Source of the DNA: Baylisascaris procyonis
Taxonomy: Eukaryota > Nematoda > Chromadorea > Rhabditida > Ascarididae
Assembly: GCA_037389465.1 (NCBI GenBank)
Contig: JAZARR010000059.1
Coordinates: 1,945,001 to 2,009,000 of the forward strand
DNA length: 64,000 nucleotides
Direction: 5' to 3'
Positions within the stretch are counted from its first letter, which is position 1. The number at the start of each line of letters is the position of its first letter. The notes under the pieces were generated by a model. The model saw only the letters and a list, made by a program, of their open reading frames with translations. It was not told the origin of the DNA and did no database searches. The position numbers and the translations under genes are program-made. Shown here in pieces: positions 36,996 through 48,500 of this stretch.

Positions 36996-39168
36996 CTATA
37001 AAGGTGGAAAAGTCTCGATAAGTTCTGAATTTGCACTCATGAACTTCCACACTGGAAATGCGATCGGAAGGCATTGGAAGAGTGGCCGAAATGGATGGAG
37101 AAAAGCGGAGGGAGACTGGAAGGGCCAGCAAAATGCGATTTTCACAATATGGTAGCATGTTGTACAAATTTACATACTCATGCTCGTTTATTTGCAATTC
37201 AACCATAGTTGGTTCAGCCCAATAAGGCAACATTTTCACAAACAAACCGCGAGTGCAAGGAAGACTTTGAAGGTAATACACGCGAACACAAACATTCAGT
37301 TGCGCACACTTCGCATTTCCCAACTTTTCAACGCTGTCGAACTCAGCTACATTTTCACGAAATTTTTTTCACAATTTTCTCAGCTTTTTTCGACACTACT
37401 CTTCTCTTTCTATTCTTTTTTTCGACTCTCTTCATATGTCTTCTTTTTTTCCATCTTTTCTACCTCTCTTGTTCAATGTTTTCCGTTCTTGTTTCCAATA
37501 TGATTGTTCATGAAAGCATATTCAAAATTTTCCTCATATTTCCATGGGTCTGATTTTGGCTTTCATAACTTACCAACAAAACAAATGAGTCTAGAATCGC
37601 ATAGTTTAGCGACTTCATCAAAACTGCTTTAATAAAAGGCTCAATTTGGGGAAGAATAGAAGTCTTAACTCTTGCCAGGAAGTTGATGCCTAGACCGTTA
37701 CTTTCCGATTTCCTTCTTGAATGGCTAGACGCTGATCGACTTCTTTTGCTAATATCTGTAACATATACTGTACAGTACCAATATATAGCAGTAACTATAA
37801 CGTAAACTCCAACATACGCCAATAAGGAGCATTGAGACTGTTAAAAACCTATCGAGAGTGAATTATAAACAAGGTTGTTGAAAGAAAGGTAATCTATACA
37901 TCCAAGACCGAACGAAATGTTAGGAAGATGATACACATGTGGATCTTCGCAAAATCATTTCTGGAGGCTTTTTGTAAAGGCACAAAGAGACATATTTCGG
38001 CATATTAAACTTATATCGACTAACAACAATAATTGTTTGCAGCATGTAGCTACTAATGCACTTGATTGCTTAGCGTTGCGATATCGTGGTTATGCTGCTC
38101 ATTTGGAAGTTCAGAACTTCTCGAGTTACCTGTCTCTTCTCGAATAATGCAGTTCTTGGCCTTGCTCTTTGATCGGCTTATTCGATCTTTCTCAAAATCT
38201 GCATCATCGCTTCTTGTTTTGGACGTCCCATGGCTGAGCCAATAAATAACACGATTCATACCGTGCTCATGTTCGGTCAGCTCAAATTTACCGTCTTCTG
38301 TAACCAACCGAATGAAAGCCACCTTTATTGTCATCGTTTGACTGTTCAGTGGCTGAAGCATTCGTTTTCTTGGGAAATGGCAAATTCATTGATGCCTAAG
38401 AGTTTCGAAGTAAGCGAAGAAGGCTAAGTAGTTGCTCACCGCATTCCGCGCCGCCTTCATTTGCCTTGCAAACGTGGCGTAATCACTAACAGAAATGCTC
38501 AACGCTTTTAAAAGTTCGAATTATTGCGGAACCCTGTTTCGTTTTGAAAGATTCTCATGTTTTACCCCTAGCAGGCATATGTATTTTAAGAGATCTGATT
38601 TTTCGTCAAAAATCGCTGAAGAGAAATCGATTTCTTTAGGCAGCCGTAGAAAAGCGAATTTTTTAAACGAAAATTTGTTCTTCATAAAGGATAAAATGAG
38701 GTTTTATTTTGGCTAGGAACAAACTGAGACCTGCTGCATTAGATCGTAAGTCGTAGTAATGAGTTTCTGGATTATTAGAAATGCCACAAGACGCGAGCTG
38801 CTTCTCAAACGACAACCGAAACAGGTCCGACTCCGAGAGATCTAGCGGATGATCGTTGGCATGTAATAATGACGATTCAGCAACATTCTCACGTATAAGC
38901 CTATCGAAATTCTCTTGAAATTCATACCACCTGCAAATAAGTGAACAATTTACTCGAACGGCGCACATTTAAGGATGTTGTATTGTTCAACCTACCGATC
39001 TATTTGGCTCTTCTTGAATTTGATGCGCTTGACAAAGCGGCATAAGTTTTCGATTTTTTTCAATGCAAATAAGTAAAATTCGACAATCGCCTCAGGCAAT
39101 ATGTTTTTACTGTGGTTTCGAATGAACCACCCTTTTCGATGAGCCACAGCTAGAGGAGTCATCCCCTC
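36996..39168 (-). CDS. Unidentified 241-residue protein, seven exons
   Basis: Minus-strand exons 39168-38996 (ATG at 39162), 38930-38731, 38615-38566, 38464-38440, 38297-38130, 37755-37696 and 37051-36996 join with consistent phases to a TAG, giving 241 residues. The start is chosen because an acceptor-like CTAG lies six bases before the ATG. Upstream exons cannot be excluded, since the preceding two codons are also open. Residues 1-56 are basic and contain FVKRIKFKK. Residues 57-121 are acidic (WYEFQENFDRLIRENVAESS). Next come ANEGGAECEDGKFELTE and a WLSHG stretch. The region near residues 170-223 is Ser/Arg/Lys-rich (RISRSKSKAK, KRSRSASSHSRRKS), like a phosphorylated or nuclear-targeting tail. 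I see no signal peptide and no known domain. Exon 4 is only 25 bases. The donor of exon 6 (CG|GTCTAG) is weak, so the C-terminus is the least certain part. Confidence 0.55.
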
Positions 39169-39623
39169 CTAGATGCTAGTAATGGATAGTTTAACATGCA
39201 GGGCTTGTTAAGGGGGAGGAAGGATGTTCGAAATATTGCAAAGAGATTCCTAAATTATCGGTTATAGCTCAGCGTGTCGAAATGAAAATAGAAGCAGTGC
39301 AGCATTATTATGATTACAAATAAATCGAAACACCTGTTGGAAAAGGAAAAAGAAAATAATTTTTTGCTTTTTCTATCATTTCGGTGTCCATTTAAAAAGG
39401 CGGTTTGGTTTTCATCATTACGAGTAAGTGGTACTTATGCATAGGGGAACAGTGATGCGGAGATGTCTTCCTCTGTGTTCATCGTTTTGCATCTCCAAAT
39501 AGTCATTTTCCAAAATGTTGTAAGCACAGAGTTATTTCTTCCGATATTAATTAGGAAGTTCTATAGCTTTTTTCTTCGATAACCGTTTACTAGTCGAATT
39601 ATCATAGCGGTCATTTTCCATAG

Positions 39624-40502
39624 GTCAAAGAGCAATTGAGAACCTGTTCGGCAATGGCGAGCTACAATTGCTAAATCGCTGTGAGGACTCATCGTGTCTA
39701 CTGCAGAGCGGCTCCATTGATTTGGACTTCCGCATACTCATTCCTGGATGTGGTATGCGCAACATGGAATCCTATGCAGACGGTTTACTATAATCCCACC
39801 TGCAATAACATTTATACATCAAGCAAATAGAAGTGTACATCCGAGAAATTGGCACGATATGCGCTTTTGTGAGCCCTCCAACGAGATCAACTGTTCGGGA
39901 ATAAACAACAAATAATAAAATATGATGATATTGACACATTTGTGTCTCAGGCGATTTGGTCGCGATAACCGATAACTCTCGATCTGAAATTGCAAAGTGG
40001 ACAAATAAAACGGATGAATATACGAAGAACGATATCGCTTTAAATGCTATCTTGCCACTGCACCAAAAAAAAGATGGGAAAGCACGCCAGAGGAGGTGCT
40101 GGTAAGCTATGCACTTTTGCAAACTCGTCCAACAGATTAGTTGACACCTTAAATCGTCAACAAACTAAAATATTCGGAATATTCTGCTATCATCTCGATA
40201 ACAGAGAGCTCGCTAAAATCCTTCACAAAAGACTCTTTTTTGCGACGCGGTGGCTTCGAGATTGGTAAGATTAATGTAGAATGAACCTCGAGAAGTCGAA
40301 ACATGCATGCGCATTCTTGGCTCATTTAATTGTCTGCAAAAGTTCTAGAGGCCGATAGACTGATTTGAAAGTCGATTAAAAATTATCAAATGCTGTAAGT
40401 AATAACGATCAGTTAATAACTTTAGCTTCATTGATTCGCGAGGAAATACTGAATAGACAGAGAGGCATACACAGACCTACACCTACCATGACCTCGCCAT
40501 AA
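39624..40502 (+). CDS. Unidentified gene, four 3' exons (5' end not resolved)
   Basis: Plus-strand exons 39624-39752, 39951-40101, 40209-40264 and 40426-40502 join with consistent phases (1, 2, 1) and end at TAA, giving 137 C-terminal residues. Acceptors and donors are GT..AG and mostly good (GTG|GTATGC, CTG|GTAAGC, TTG|GTAAGA). The translation is hydrophilic and protein-like: IENLFGNGELQLLNRCED, IDLDFRILIPGCGDLVAITD, AKWTNKTDEYTKND, then a basic end (FLRRGGFEIASLIREE). No family is recognised. The first exon starts in phase 1, so at least one exon lies upstream. A piece ending at a GTAAGC donor near 39524 fits in phase but is unproven. The gene diverges from the minus-strand gene that starts at 39168, so the 455 bases between may carry both promoters. 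Confidence 0.5.
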
Positions 40503-41111
40503 AATGTTTCATAACGCAAATTAGAGTGAAAAAGTGAATTCAACTTTAGCACATGTACATTTTACTTAAATATTGCAATATATTTACAACTGTTTTATTT
40601 AATACAAATAGATTTATTACAGTTATTCTATACCTGTTCTCGCTCTAATGTAGCCATTTTTCATAAGCGCTGAAGTGTTTTAGCCATTTTGCTTTAGTTG
40701 TAAAAGACGCTTTACATAATAAACGTTGGAAAAGAAATATGCCGTTCAATTCAAAGTTATGATAATTCCGAATTGTTATATTATTCATGCAAAAACGAAG
40801 AAAAAAATCTGCTAAACGCAACACTTGAAGGCAAATTCTAATGGTTAATGCTAATGAACATTCGATCCACATCTTCTGTATGACCATTAAAAGGCCAATA
40901 AGACAAAAAGCCAATAAGACAACGGCCAGGAGTCTTATGATCAATTTAGTTGTGTCATGATCAACACCTTGCGAAAGAAAAAAATCACGCGTAATAAATT
41001 TGCAGCAGAATAATGACCGATTCAGAGGCGATGAAAAACGCCGTAGAATAAAATAATATCTCTTAAAACACACAAAGTGGTAAAACACTTTAGGAATCAA
41101 CTTTATTCTTG

Positions 41112-41202
<91 letters not shown>

Positions 41203-43718
41203 CGCTATTCTTAGAAAGTGAATATTTCTTTATTTTGTTGCGCAAAGTTAAAAGCGCCTAACTGCTTTGGATAATTTCAAACAGCACATTATTTCAAATC
41301 ACTCCCTCAGTTAGGTTACAAGGAGAGGTGTAACACCTTTTATCAACTCCTGAGAAAAGATGCAATTGCTCGCCCATAAGAATTGATGATTAAATTGATT
41401 AGCCATTCACTAGCGGCTATTGGTGCACTTGATTCGACTTGACTTAATTTGATTTGATTTGAATAGTTTTTGGTGAAATAAAAGATAAATGTTATCTTAG
41501 TGGCCTGCATATGTTGTTAAAATATATATAAATCGAGCAATGAAGCAATAGATAAATTATAAATTCTTCTGAAAGCACCACTTCTGAAATATTTCAAAAA
41601 CAACAGAACGGTGATAAGAAATGCTTATGCGTAAAACGGAATCAACCTCAAGCGCAACTGAGAGATTTGAATCGAACTTCTGAATGCCCGTGGTGTTATC
41701 GCACAGTGGCATATGCATAAATCGGTGATGGGTATTGGCTACTGTTAAAGCATTGCACCAGACACTATTTAAAAATAATGACTATATATGGATTGAACAG
41801 AAACAATGATTGAATTTGTATGGGATGTCTCGAAATATAAATCGATGGTCTGTTCTGTGTGTATACTGTGCATCCTGCCTGAGAGCATCACTTTATGAAT
41901 AAATAATGGAAACAAGTTTGAAGAGATGACCGCACAGCTTTATAAGTTTTACGAGCAATGTCAGTTCTCTATCGTGCAATTCCATATTCTGCCGATTTTG
42001 CATTTAAATATTGATGAAACTTTTCTGCAAAACTGCTAATAAACTCCAATCGTATGAAGTAATACTCATATATTCGCAGCTCTATATAGAAGATAGCAGC
42101 ATGTTCAAGCCCAAGTGGGTTTGTTTGCAAAATTTCAAAGACAGTATGATATTTTACGCATGAAGCCATCGAACAGTTGCAGAAACAAAACTTTGTATTA
42201 AAAGCTAAGTATGTCTAGATGTCTACATAGGTTAGGTTCCCTTTCGTATTTCCCTTTCGGACATGTCTACTTAAATGGTTAAAAAAAAATTAAAAACATT
42301 TAGTGGATAAATTTGGCAATTAAGCGCAAATCACTGTTTGCTTGAATTCATTAAATTTGGTGCGTATGAACGAGCTTCAACGATTGTCGCCTTTTTCTAA
42401 AATCAAGCATCTCCGAATTTGTAATTTCAAGTCACATGAACTAAGTGACGAGTGAATAATAGTTCCTGCAAACAATTTTATGCACTCCCGATAGCTATTG
42501 CTGCATAGGTGTTTTATATAACACTATTATATACAATCGATCACTCGAGTCAAGCATTAAATGACAGCGTCTTTCTGATTACGATTAATTCGACACAACG
42601 ACTAGAAAAGCTCTACTTAAAGATAAATGCATCTGCACAATCCATCAAATATTGTATTGACAATCACAAACAAAATGTAGCAAGTAGAAAGAGGCAAATG
42701 CATGAAATTAGAGATTAAGCTTCAATGAGGTGAAGTTAGTGAAAAGAAAGCGACGCAAGCAGAATAAGAGAGATTTTTTTCAATGTTAAACGAGGAAAAA
42801 TTTTTTTGAACATAAAAAGAAAGAGTTCACGCAAATTTCATGACTACGGTTTACCTTTAAATGACTCACTCACATTCTCCCATTATGTGATTGCAATTCT
42901 CATATATGTAAATTAACGAGTGTGAAATTCACTTCTCGATGAGAAATTGCAGCCTCTAGTGAACGTATCGCCTTTGCCAAATTCGGAACAAAGCTTATAT
43001 TATCCTGCATTCATTCAAATATTCAGGAAGAAGAAAAGGAAACAACGAGAGTTTATTGTGATGGTTTCATGTAGTCGAATTCTCAAAGTTTAATGCACAA
43101 AAATAAGCGTATCCAGAGAAAGTAAACGCTCATTGCATGAGTCGTACCATAGTGGCTACACTATATATTTTTTTAAACATGTGCTGAAATGAACGAAGTT
43201 GCTGAAGTGCAACAAACTTCTACAAGCTTACATTTGTTGTTTTTCACAAACTATGATCATTCAGCATAGAAACAACAATCTTCCTCACTGCTCTTAAAAA
43301 TGGCGTTAAAACGAGGACTGCACCTAGCGCATTGCATCCTTTCCCACTGAATGCAACATAAAGACACTAGTCATCAAGCAGAAAATCGTGATAATGGGTG
43401 GCCCGCAACGTAGCGACTGCATAAGCGAGACGGAACATTTATGCAAAAAGCCTTAATTCCGAACTTTTTCTCATTATCGAGTAACTAATGAGACGTGCGC
43501 TACAAAGTAATATAAAGTGATATCCCTGGGCTTTTTAATTTCATTATTGACGCATTTCTATGAATTTCAAGTGCCTAAAATAAGGAATATTGGTCACATT
43601 CATATGGAACAGCACAGGCAGCCAAAAAGAACTCTCGGCTCTAAGAGATCTCACAAAAATCGCTCTATTGAACGCGTTCGACTGGTTCATTATCCATTAG
43701 TCGGTTGAGGCAGGTGGT
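40503..43718. other. Non-coding stretch
   Basis: No supported gene. A minus-strand frame at 41100-40645 (151 codons) contains a membrane-helix-like run (RLLAVVLLAFCLIGLLMVI) behind an acceptor-like CTTTCGCAAG, and may include an exon, but no partners were found. Frames at 41969-42169 (minus) and 42509-42718 (plus) lack splice signals. Confidence 0.4.
41115..41201. repeat. AT dinucleotide microsatellite
   Basis: About 43 uninterrupted AT repeats. It can form a cruciform and is likely length-polymorphic. Confidence 0.97.
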
Positions 43719-43719
43719 A

Positions 43720-44187
43720 ATGTAAGGTAGACCAGTTGGCTATAGATCAAGCGGGAATAGTGTGCCATATAAGATAACTCAAAGAAGGTCAAGGGCTTAG
43801 AGGTAGATCAAACGACTACCCATCATCTGTCGCGTGGTTAATCTGAGGCAGAATCGGGAAGATATAAAGGGGTTGATGTGCTCACGTACTTATTCCGGCT
43901 TCTAGGCTGGTCTTAAGGCTGAGTGGGTCTACGCATGGCTGTTGGAGTGCGCGACGTGATCGGCGGCAGCGTGGTCCACCGAGGGATCGTGTTGGCGATC
44001 GAAGCCATCTTTGTGAACGAGTCCCTTCTTGTTTGTCACCTTAGTGTGTAATTGTGATAAACTGTTCGCCCTTATAACTGTGTCCCCTCGCAGTTCACTC
44101 GACCGCAGCTCGATAGAGGGTGCAGATTCTCTAGGAGACCCGGACGACTAGAGGAGCCAAGGGGAGCTGACCTTTATAGTGGGGGCT
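43720..44187 (+). mobile_element. LTR-like remnant with tRNA-Pro-type primer-binding start
   Basis: A GC-richer block containing a TATA-like box (GATATAAAG at about 43861). It ends CCTTTATAG followed by TGGGGGCT (44180-44187). Those eight bases equal the start of the primer-binding site for tRNA-Pro used by murine-leukaemia-type and other LTR elements; the match stops there. The left end is placed at TGTAAGGT (43720), which is an imperfect inverse of the right end ACCTTTATA. No gag or pol frame follows, so this would be a truncated or solo LTR. Ends and family are uncertain. Confidence 0.4.
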
Positions 44188-47100
44188 AAATGATAAATCG
44201 CCTAAATTCGTGGTCTGGGCCTAAGTTTAAAGCTGGTTGATGACCAAAAATGTAGCCACCGAAGCGATTTAACCGGTCGAATTTTGCACATCACCCAAAT
44301 TTAGCAGCATACGTTTTGCATAAAACTACAGCAAAAATAGATAACTTCTCATAATACGCTATGGGGATGACTGGTTTGCCTTATATAAGAAGCTGAGAAA
44401 ATTTGTCTTATAGACAGCTCACATGTCATAGATTATCAGTGTTAAATTTCCTCTTGCAGTTTTCATGCTTCACAGGTCGGAAGCACATATGCAGACATTG
44501 ATAGATTGCTTTCAGAATGCATTCCAGAAATGCGTTTTTTGTTGCTAAAAAGCGTGTGGGAATCGTAGAAAAAATATTCTTTCCGCGCAAAAAGACATCT
44601 ACTGGACAAATGGCATAAAGCAAATTTCTCGATTATTTTCAGACGTTGATTATTTCATAGACAAATGCGAAGCGTGTGACAAATTCACAAAATTATTGCG
44701 AAAGTAAAATTTGGCGCGAAAAAATAATCGAAGAGCGAAGAAAAAGTTTTGGTTTGAATAGTCCAGCAACGTCACACAATAAACCAGAATGTCCTGAATG
44801 ATATAAACAATCTTTCTATGTGTTGATAATATAAGCAATCCGCGATTTCAACGAGTGACTTACATGTTATATTTATTGTGTTGCTAAACTAGAATATATC
44901 CTTAGAACAAATCATCTGCTTCAGCGCCCCTCCATAATATCCCCACTCCTCTCCCCACGCATTGCCTCCAACCACAACCCGCTCTTCATAGATATGGTTA
45001 ATTTACCATATCTACGAAGGTTTACGAAGAACACTTCTTCCGCGGGATAAGCTTACCCATTTTACTACCGCGGTGATGATTCACCTATCGAACTTCCCAA
45101 CCTTCAGCTTAGAGCGGAACCTCAGTGGTTCTTTAATTTGAACTGCTCATGTTGGAGATGAGGCAGAACAAAAAAGGCGCTGTGAGCATCACTTCGAAAC
45201 GTTATTCATCTGAGAAATGAGTTGGAATATCGCTATAAAGCATAAGCATTCTGTTTCAACAATTAAAAAGCTCAAACTTTGCAATGTGAAGTAAGCCGAG
45301 AAGGTTGCGCGAAATGGGAGACATTCTTGCAAGGATTCGCTTTTCTACTTGGCTATTTTTGCTCGCAGTTAACCACAATATTCGCAGCATTCGCACATTC
45401 GCAGTTTTACTGCTAAAAAGAAAAAACTTTGAAATGAAATTATTGTTAGAAATTACAGATAAAGAAAACAATTTGTAATATATGAAATTAATTCATTTTA
45501 TTATTGCATTAATAGGTCGATGGAAATTGATCGATGAAAATATTGAGAGCAATAAGTGTAAAAATATTGAAAATCTAGTTGAGCTTTCCATCAAAAGAAC
45601 GCAATTTTCAATATTTTCAGATAAATAAGCAATGCTTGAGTATTACCATATAAGGATCAAGTTATCAAGTTGAGGAAAGTGGCAAAGAATATGAAGCCAT
45701 ACTAAACGAGGAACAACCTATTCAAAGAACTTAGTGAGAAACGCTATTCGTGCATGTTTTTTAGCAGCACAAGAATAGTTTACGTGACACATGTTAGCAT
45801 GTCTCATTGTTCGCAGACATACAACAAACACACATTTTCTGAATGCGACTGGAGAGCGTTCATGATGTTCGTGCATCCGTGCATTCGGAATTTGCACCTA
45901 ATAAATAGCCCCACTGAGCGTAAACCGTTCCGGCTGTCATGATAAATACTTTGCGTTTGCTTAAAACACTAAGCATTTGAAAGCTGTTAATTGTAATGAA
46001 TTGTGTCATAACTGCATGGGAAATTTTCATGCGTCATCAGATCGCAGTAATTCACCAGGGTAAGTGTTAATGGAAAAAAAAAAGAAACGCTATTCAACCA
46101 ACATAAAAAACACGAGTATGTAACTATAAGATGAGAAAGTGAGTCGTCATAAAAACAAAAACAAAAACAAAAATACACAAATTTTTTGCTCAATTTATTG
46201 CTACTGCTTTCGGTTTATAGACATTAGACGAGTTTCCCAGATCGATAGTTGAAAATGCGATACAATTTGAGGTTATTTACTCAAAATGTGTTTATTATTT
46301 TACGCTTCGCTCTTTTCACACTTAGCCTTATTTTAGTAGCGATTTGCTTTCGGTTTCAATAAGTGTCAACAATATAGCCATAAAATAATTGCCTCATATA
46401 TGGGCGGGTAGTTTAGTAGGAAAACGCTCTCATCAGTAAAACAGCGATGATACTTAAAATTTTGATTTGGAGTTAGAATCACTCAATTCGTTTAAAAGCT
46501 TTTCAAACAAAACTTCATCATCGTTTTAGAGGGCGCACCATACAGTTAATGCTTTTCACTTTAGCGGCGGTAGGAGAAGGTAATTGCCGCTGGTGAGTGT
46601 AAGTCACTCATCGCAGTTTTCGGCGTATAAGTTAATCGACTGACACCTGATGATGACGCATCGGCAGCAATGCTGTCACCCACTCGCGCCGTAGTCTTTG
46701 AATGAAGTCCGTGCTGGTCAACGCCTTTTTGGGAAAACTATCGCATGTATTTCTTGTATTGCCATAACTCTAGTAAAAATGGCTGTCTATTTCACTGCGC
46801 TTAAAAACAACTGTATTTATTTTGCATCATCCTGTGCAAATTAGTTTTATATAACAATGTTCAAATTCTCCTTTCAATTATAATTCACCTCTGCTTGTCC
46901 CATATACTCGTCACTTAATAGGAAACTTTCGTTTTCTTAATAAATATTCGCTCCGCATTTCCTCCGATGATGCTATGTAGCAATGTGAGAGGCTGTATTC
47001 TTCAAATTTCAGAACCTTCTCGGCACACTCATTAACTGCGTTGTTTTAATTTCATTAAATAGGAATTGTTGTAAAAATTCAACCATTACCTCTAGCGTTC

Positions 47101-47510
47101 ATTTTTATTATAAGTACGAACGTTGTTATTCTCAGCGTCTTGGCTCCCATCTCCTATTTGACTTCCAGTCTTCAGCTATTCTTACTCAAAAAACGATTCC
47201 CTAAATTTTTAATTTGGAAAATAGAAAAAGCAAACAAATTAGCATGCACCAGGATGAAAATATAACGGAAATGTGCACTCAGACCACCCACCGCATATTA
47301 TTTGCAGTGCGGTGATCACAATATCCCACTTTGCAATAGAGCTCACATAGAGGGAATGTACGTAAATTCGTTTCTTTAAAGAATGTTGCAGTCGCGGCTA
47401 CGCGCGAATGAACAAATAAATTTAAGAGTTAAATGAAGCTGCAGAATTATTTATTGCAGAAGTGAATGCGTCATGGTGAAATCAGAACAAACGGAGTTGG
47501 GGATATTGAT
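44188..47510. other. Non-coding stretch between the LTR-like remnants
   Basis: No gene found. A near-perfect inverted repeat (TAGATATGGT .. ACCATATCTA) lies at about 44990-45017. A 28-base segment at 46565-46592 is bounded by a good acceptor (CACTTTAG) and donor (CTG|GTGAGTGT), but no neighbouring exons were found. Confidence 0.5.
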
Positions 47511-48253
47511 TGATCATAGAAGTTGATATGCACATTGAATTGGGGATATAAACGTCGTAAAAGCTTTTATGCATATTGAATGAGGGCAAATGAACAAACG
47601 AAGTTGAGCTTGTTGACGGGTCACTCAGGTATGTTTTTGCACAAAAAAGCGGAACGCACGTGCGAAAGGCACAAAGAGGGCATGTTGGCGCTTTGTCTTA
47701 AACAAGCGCATGAAGACGCCAAGTTAGCATAAACATATCATGAAAGTTATTATGCTCATCTAATTAGTGCAAATGGACGTCGTAAAAGTTGTTATGTACA
47801 TCGAACTGGTGCAGAAACAACTTCTGGGGTCAGCCACAAAGAAGGGGCAGGCCATAATATCAGAAGGTATCAACGAAAAGGCTATATAAAAGTACAGTAA
47901 GTGTCGTCGATCGGGACCGCGCCTTCAATGGATTCTCTGTGTAATCCGTGTATTCCCTCTCATGTTGTAGTTGTATTCCTGCCCAGTGATATGTGCGTGA
48001 GTAATAAACATGCATGTGTAAGTCGGGTTATAATATGATGTGCGTCTCTGATAATTGCTTCTTCGTCGCGTTTTGATTGTTTCAACATGTAAATAAAGGT
48101 TGAAGTGCCCGAGTTTGAGGTGTGGTCCACACAGCAGTGGTGATGTGCACAAGTCGGTTGCACCACCAGAATCTGATATTGGTATTCTAAGACGAGCCAT
48201 CTCAACGTGAATTGAACATTCCTGGGTAACGGACAAAGGGAAAAAGGTGATCA
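47511..48253 (+). mobile_element. 5' LTR of a retrotransposon remnant
   Basis: A 743-base block starting TGATCA and ending TGATCA, so it has TG..CA ends with short inverted repeats. It is followed after one base by a primer-binding-like sequence. Inside are a TATA box (CTATATAAAAG at about 47882) and AATAAA signals at about 48002 and 48092, the usual U3-R-U5 order. U3 carries a diverged internal repeat: the word CGTCGTAAAAG recurs near 47552 and 47770 in similar context. A matching 3' LTR was not found in the window. Family assignment is inference. Confidence 0.5.
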
Positions 48254-48254
48254 T

Positions 48255-48500
48255 TGGCGAGCGAGACGGCGTCAATAATTTAGAGAAGCGCGACAGCTAG
48301 GCTGGTCGCAGACGGAGTTCAGTGGTCGGGAGCGTCGACTCCGGCGGTGATCGTGGTTGGATCAACGCCAGTGGGCAAAGGAGACAAAGCGACAGTGGAT
48401 CAGGAGAACGCCGCACGTCAACTCGGAGCTGACTGAAACAGACAGCGGAAAGCAAGCCGCAGTTCAGTCGATAACGAACAACAAAAGAGCGTAGGCTCAA
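48255..48500 (+). mobile_element. Primer-binding site and leader of the same LTR element
   Basis: TGGCGAGCGAGACGG begins two bases after the LTR end. TGGCGA plus a short GC-rich continuation resembles the tRNA-Arg-type primer sites of some BEL/Pao and Ty3-type elements; I cannot verify the tRNA. The following 230 bases are GC-rich and without a long frame, like an element leader. No gag, protease or reverse transcriptase follows, so the element is truncated. Confidence 0.4.
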
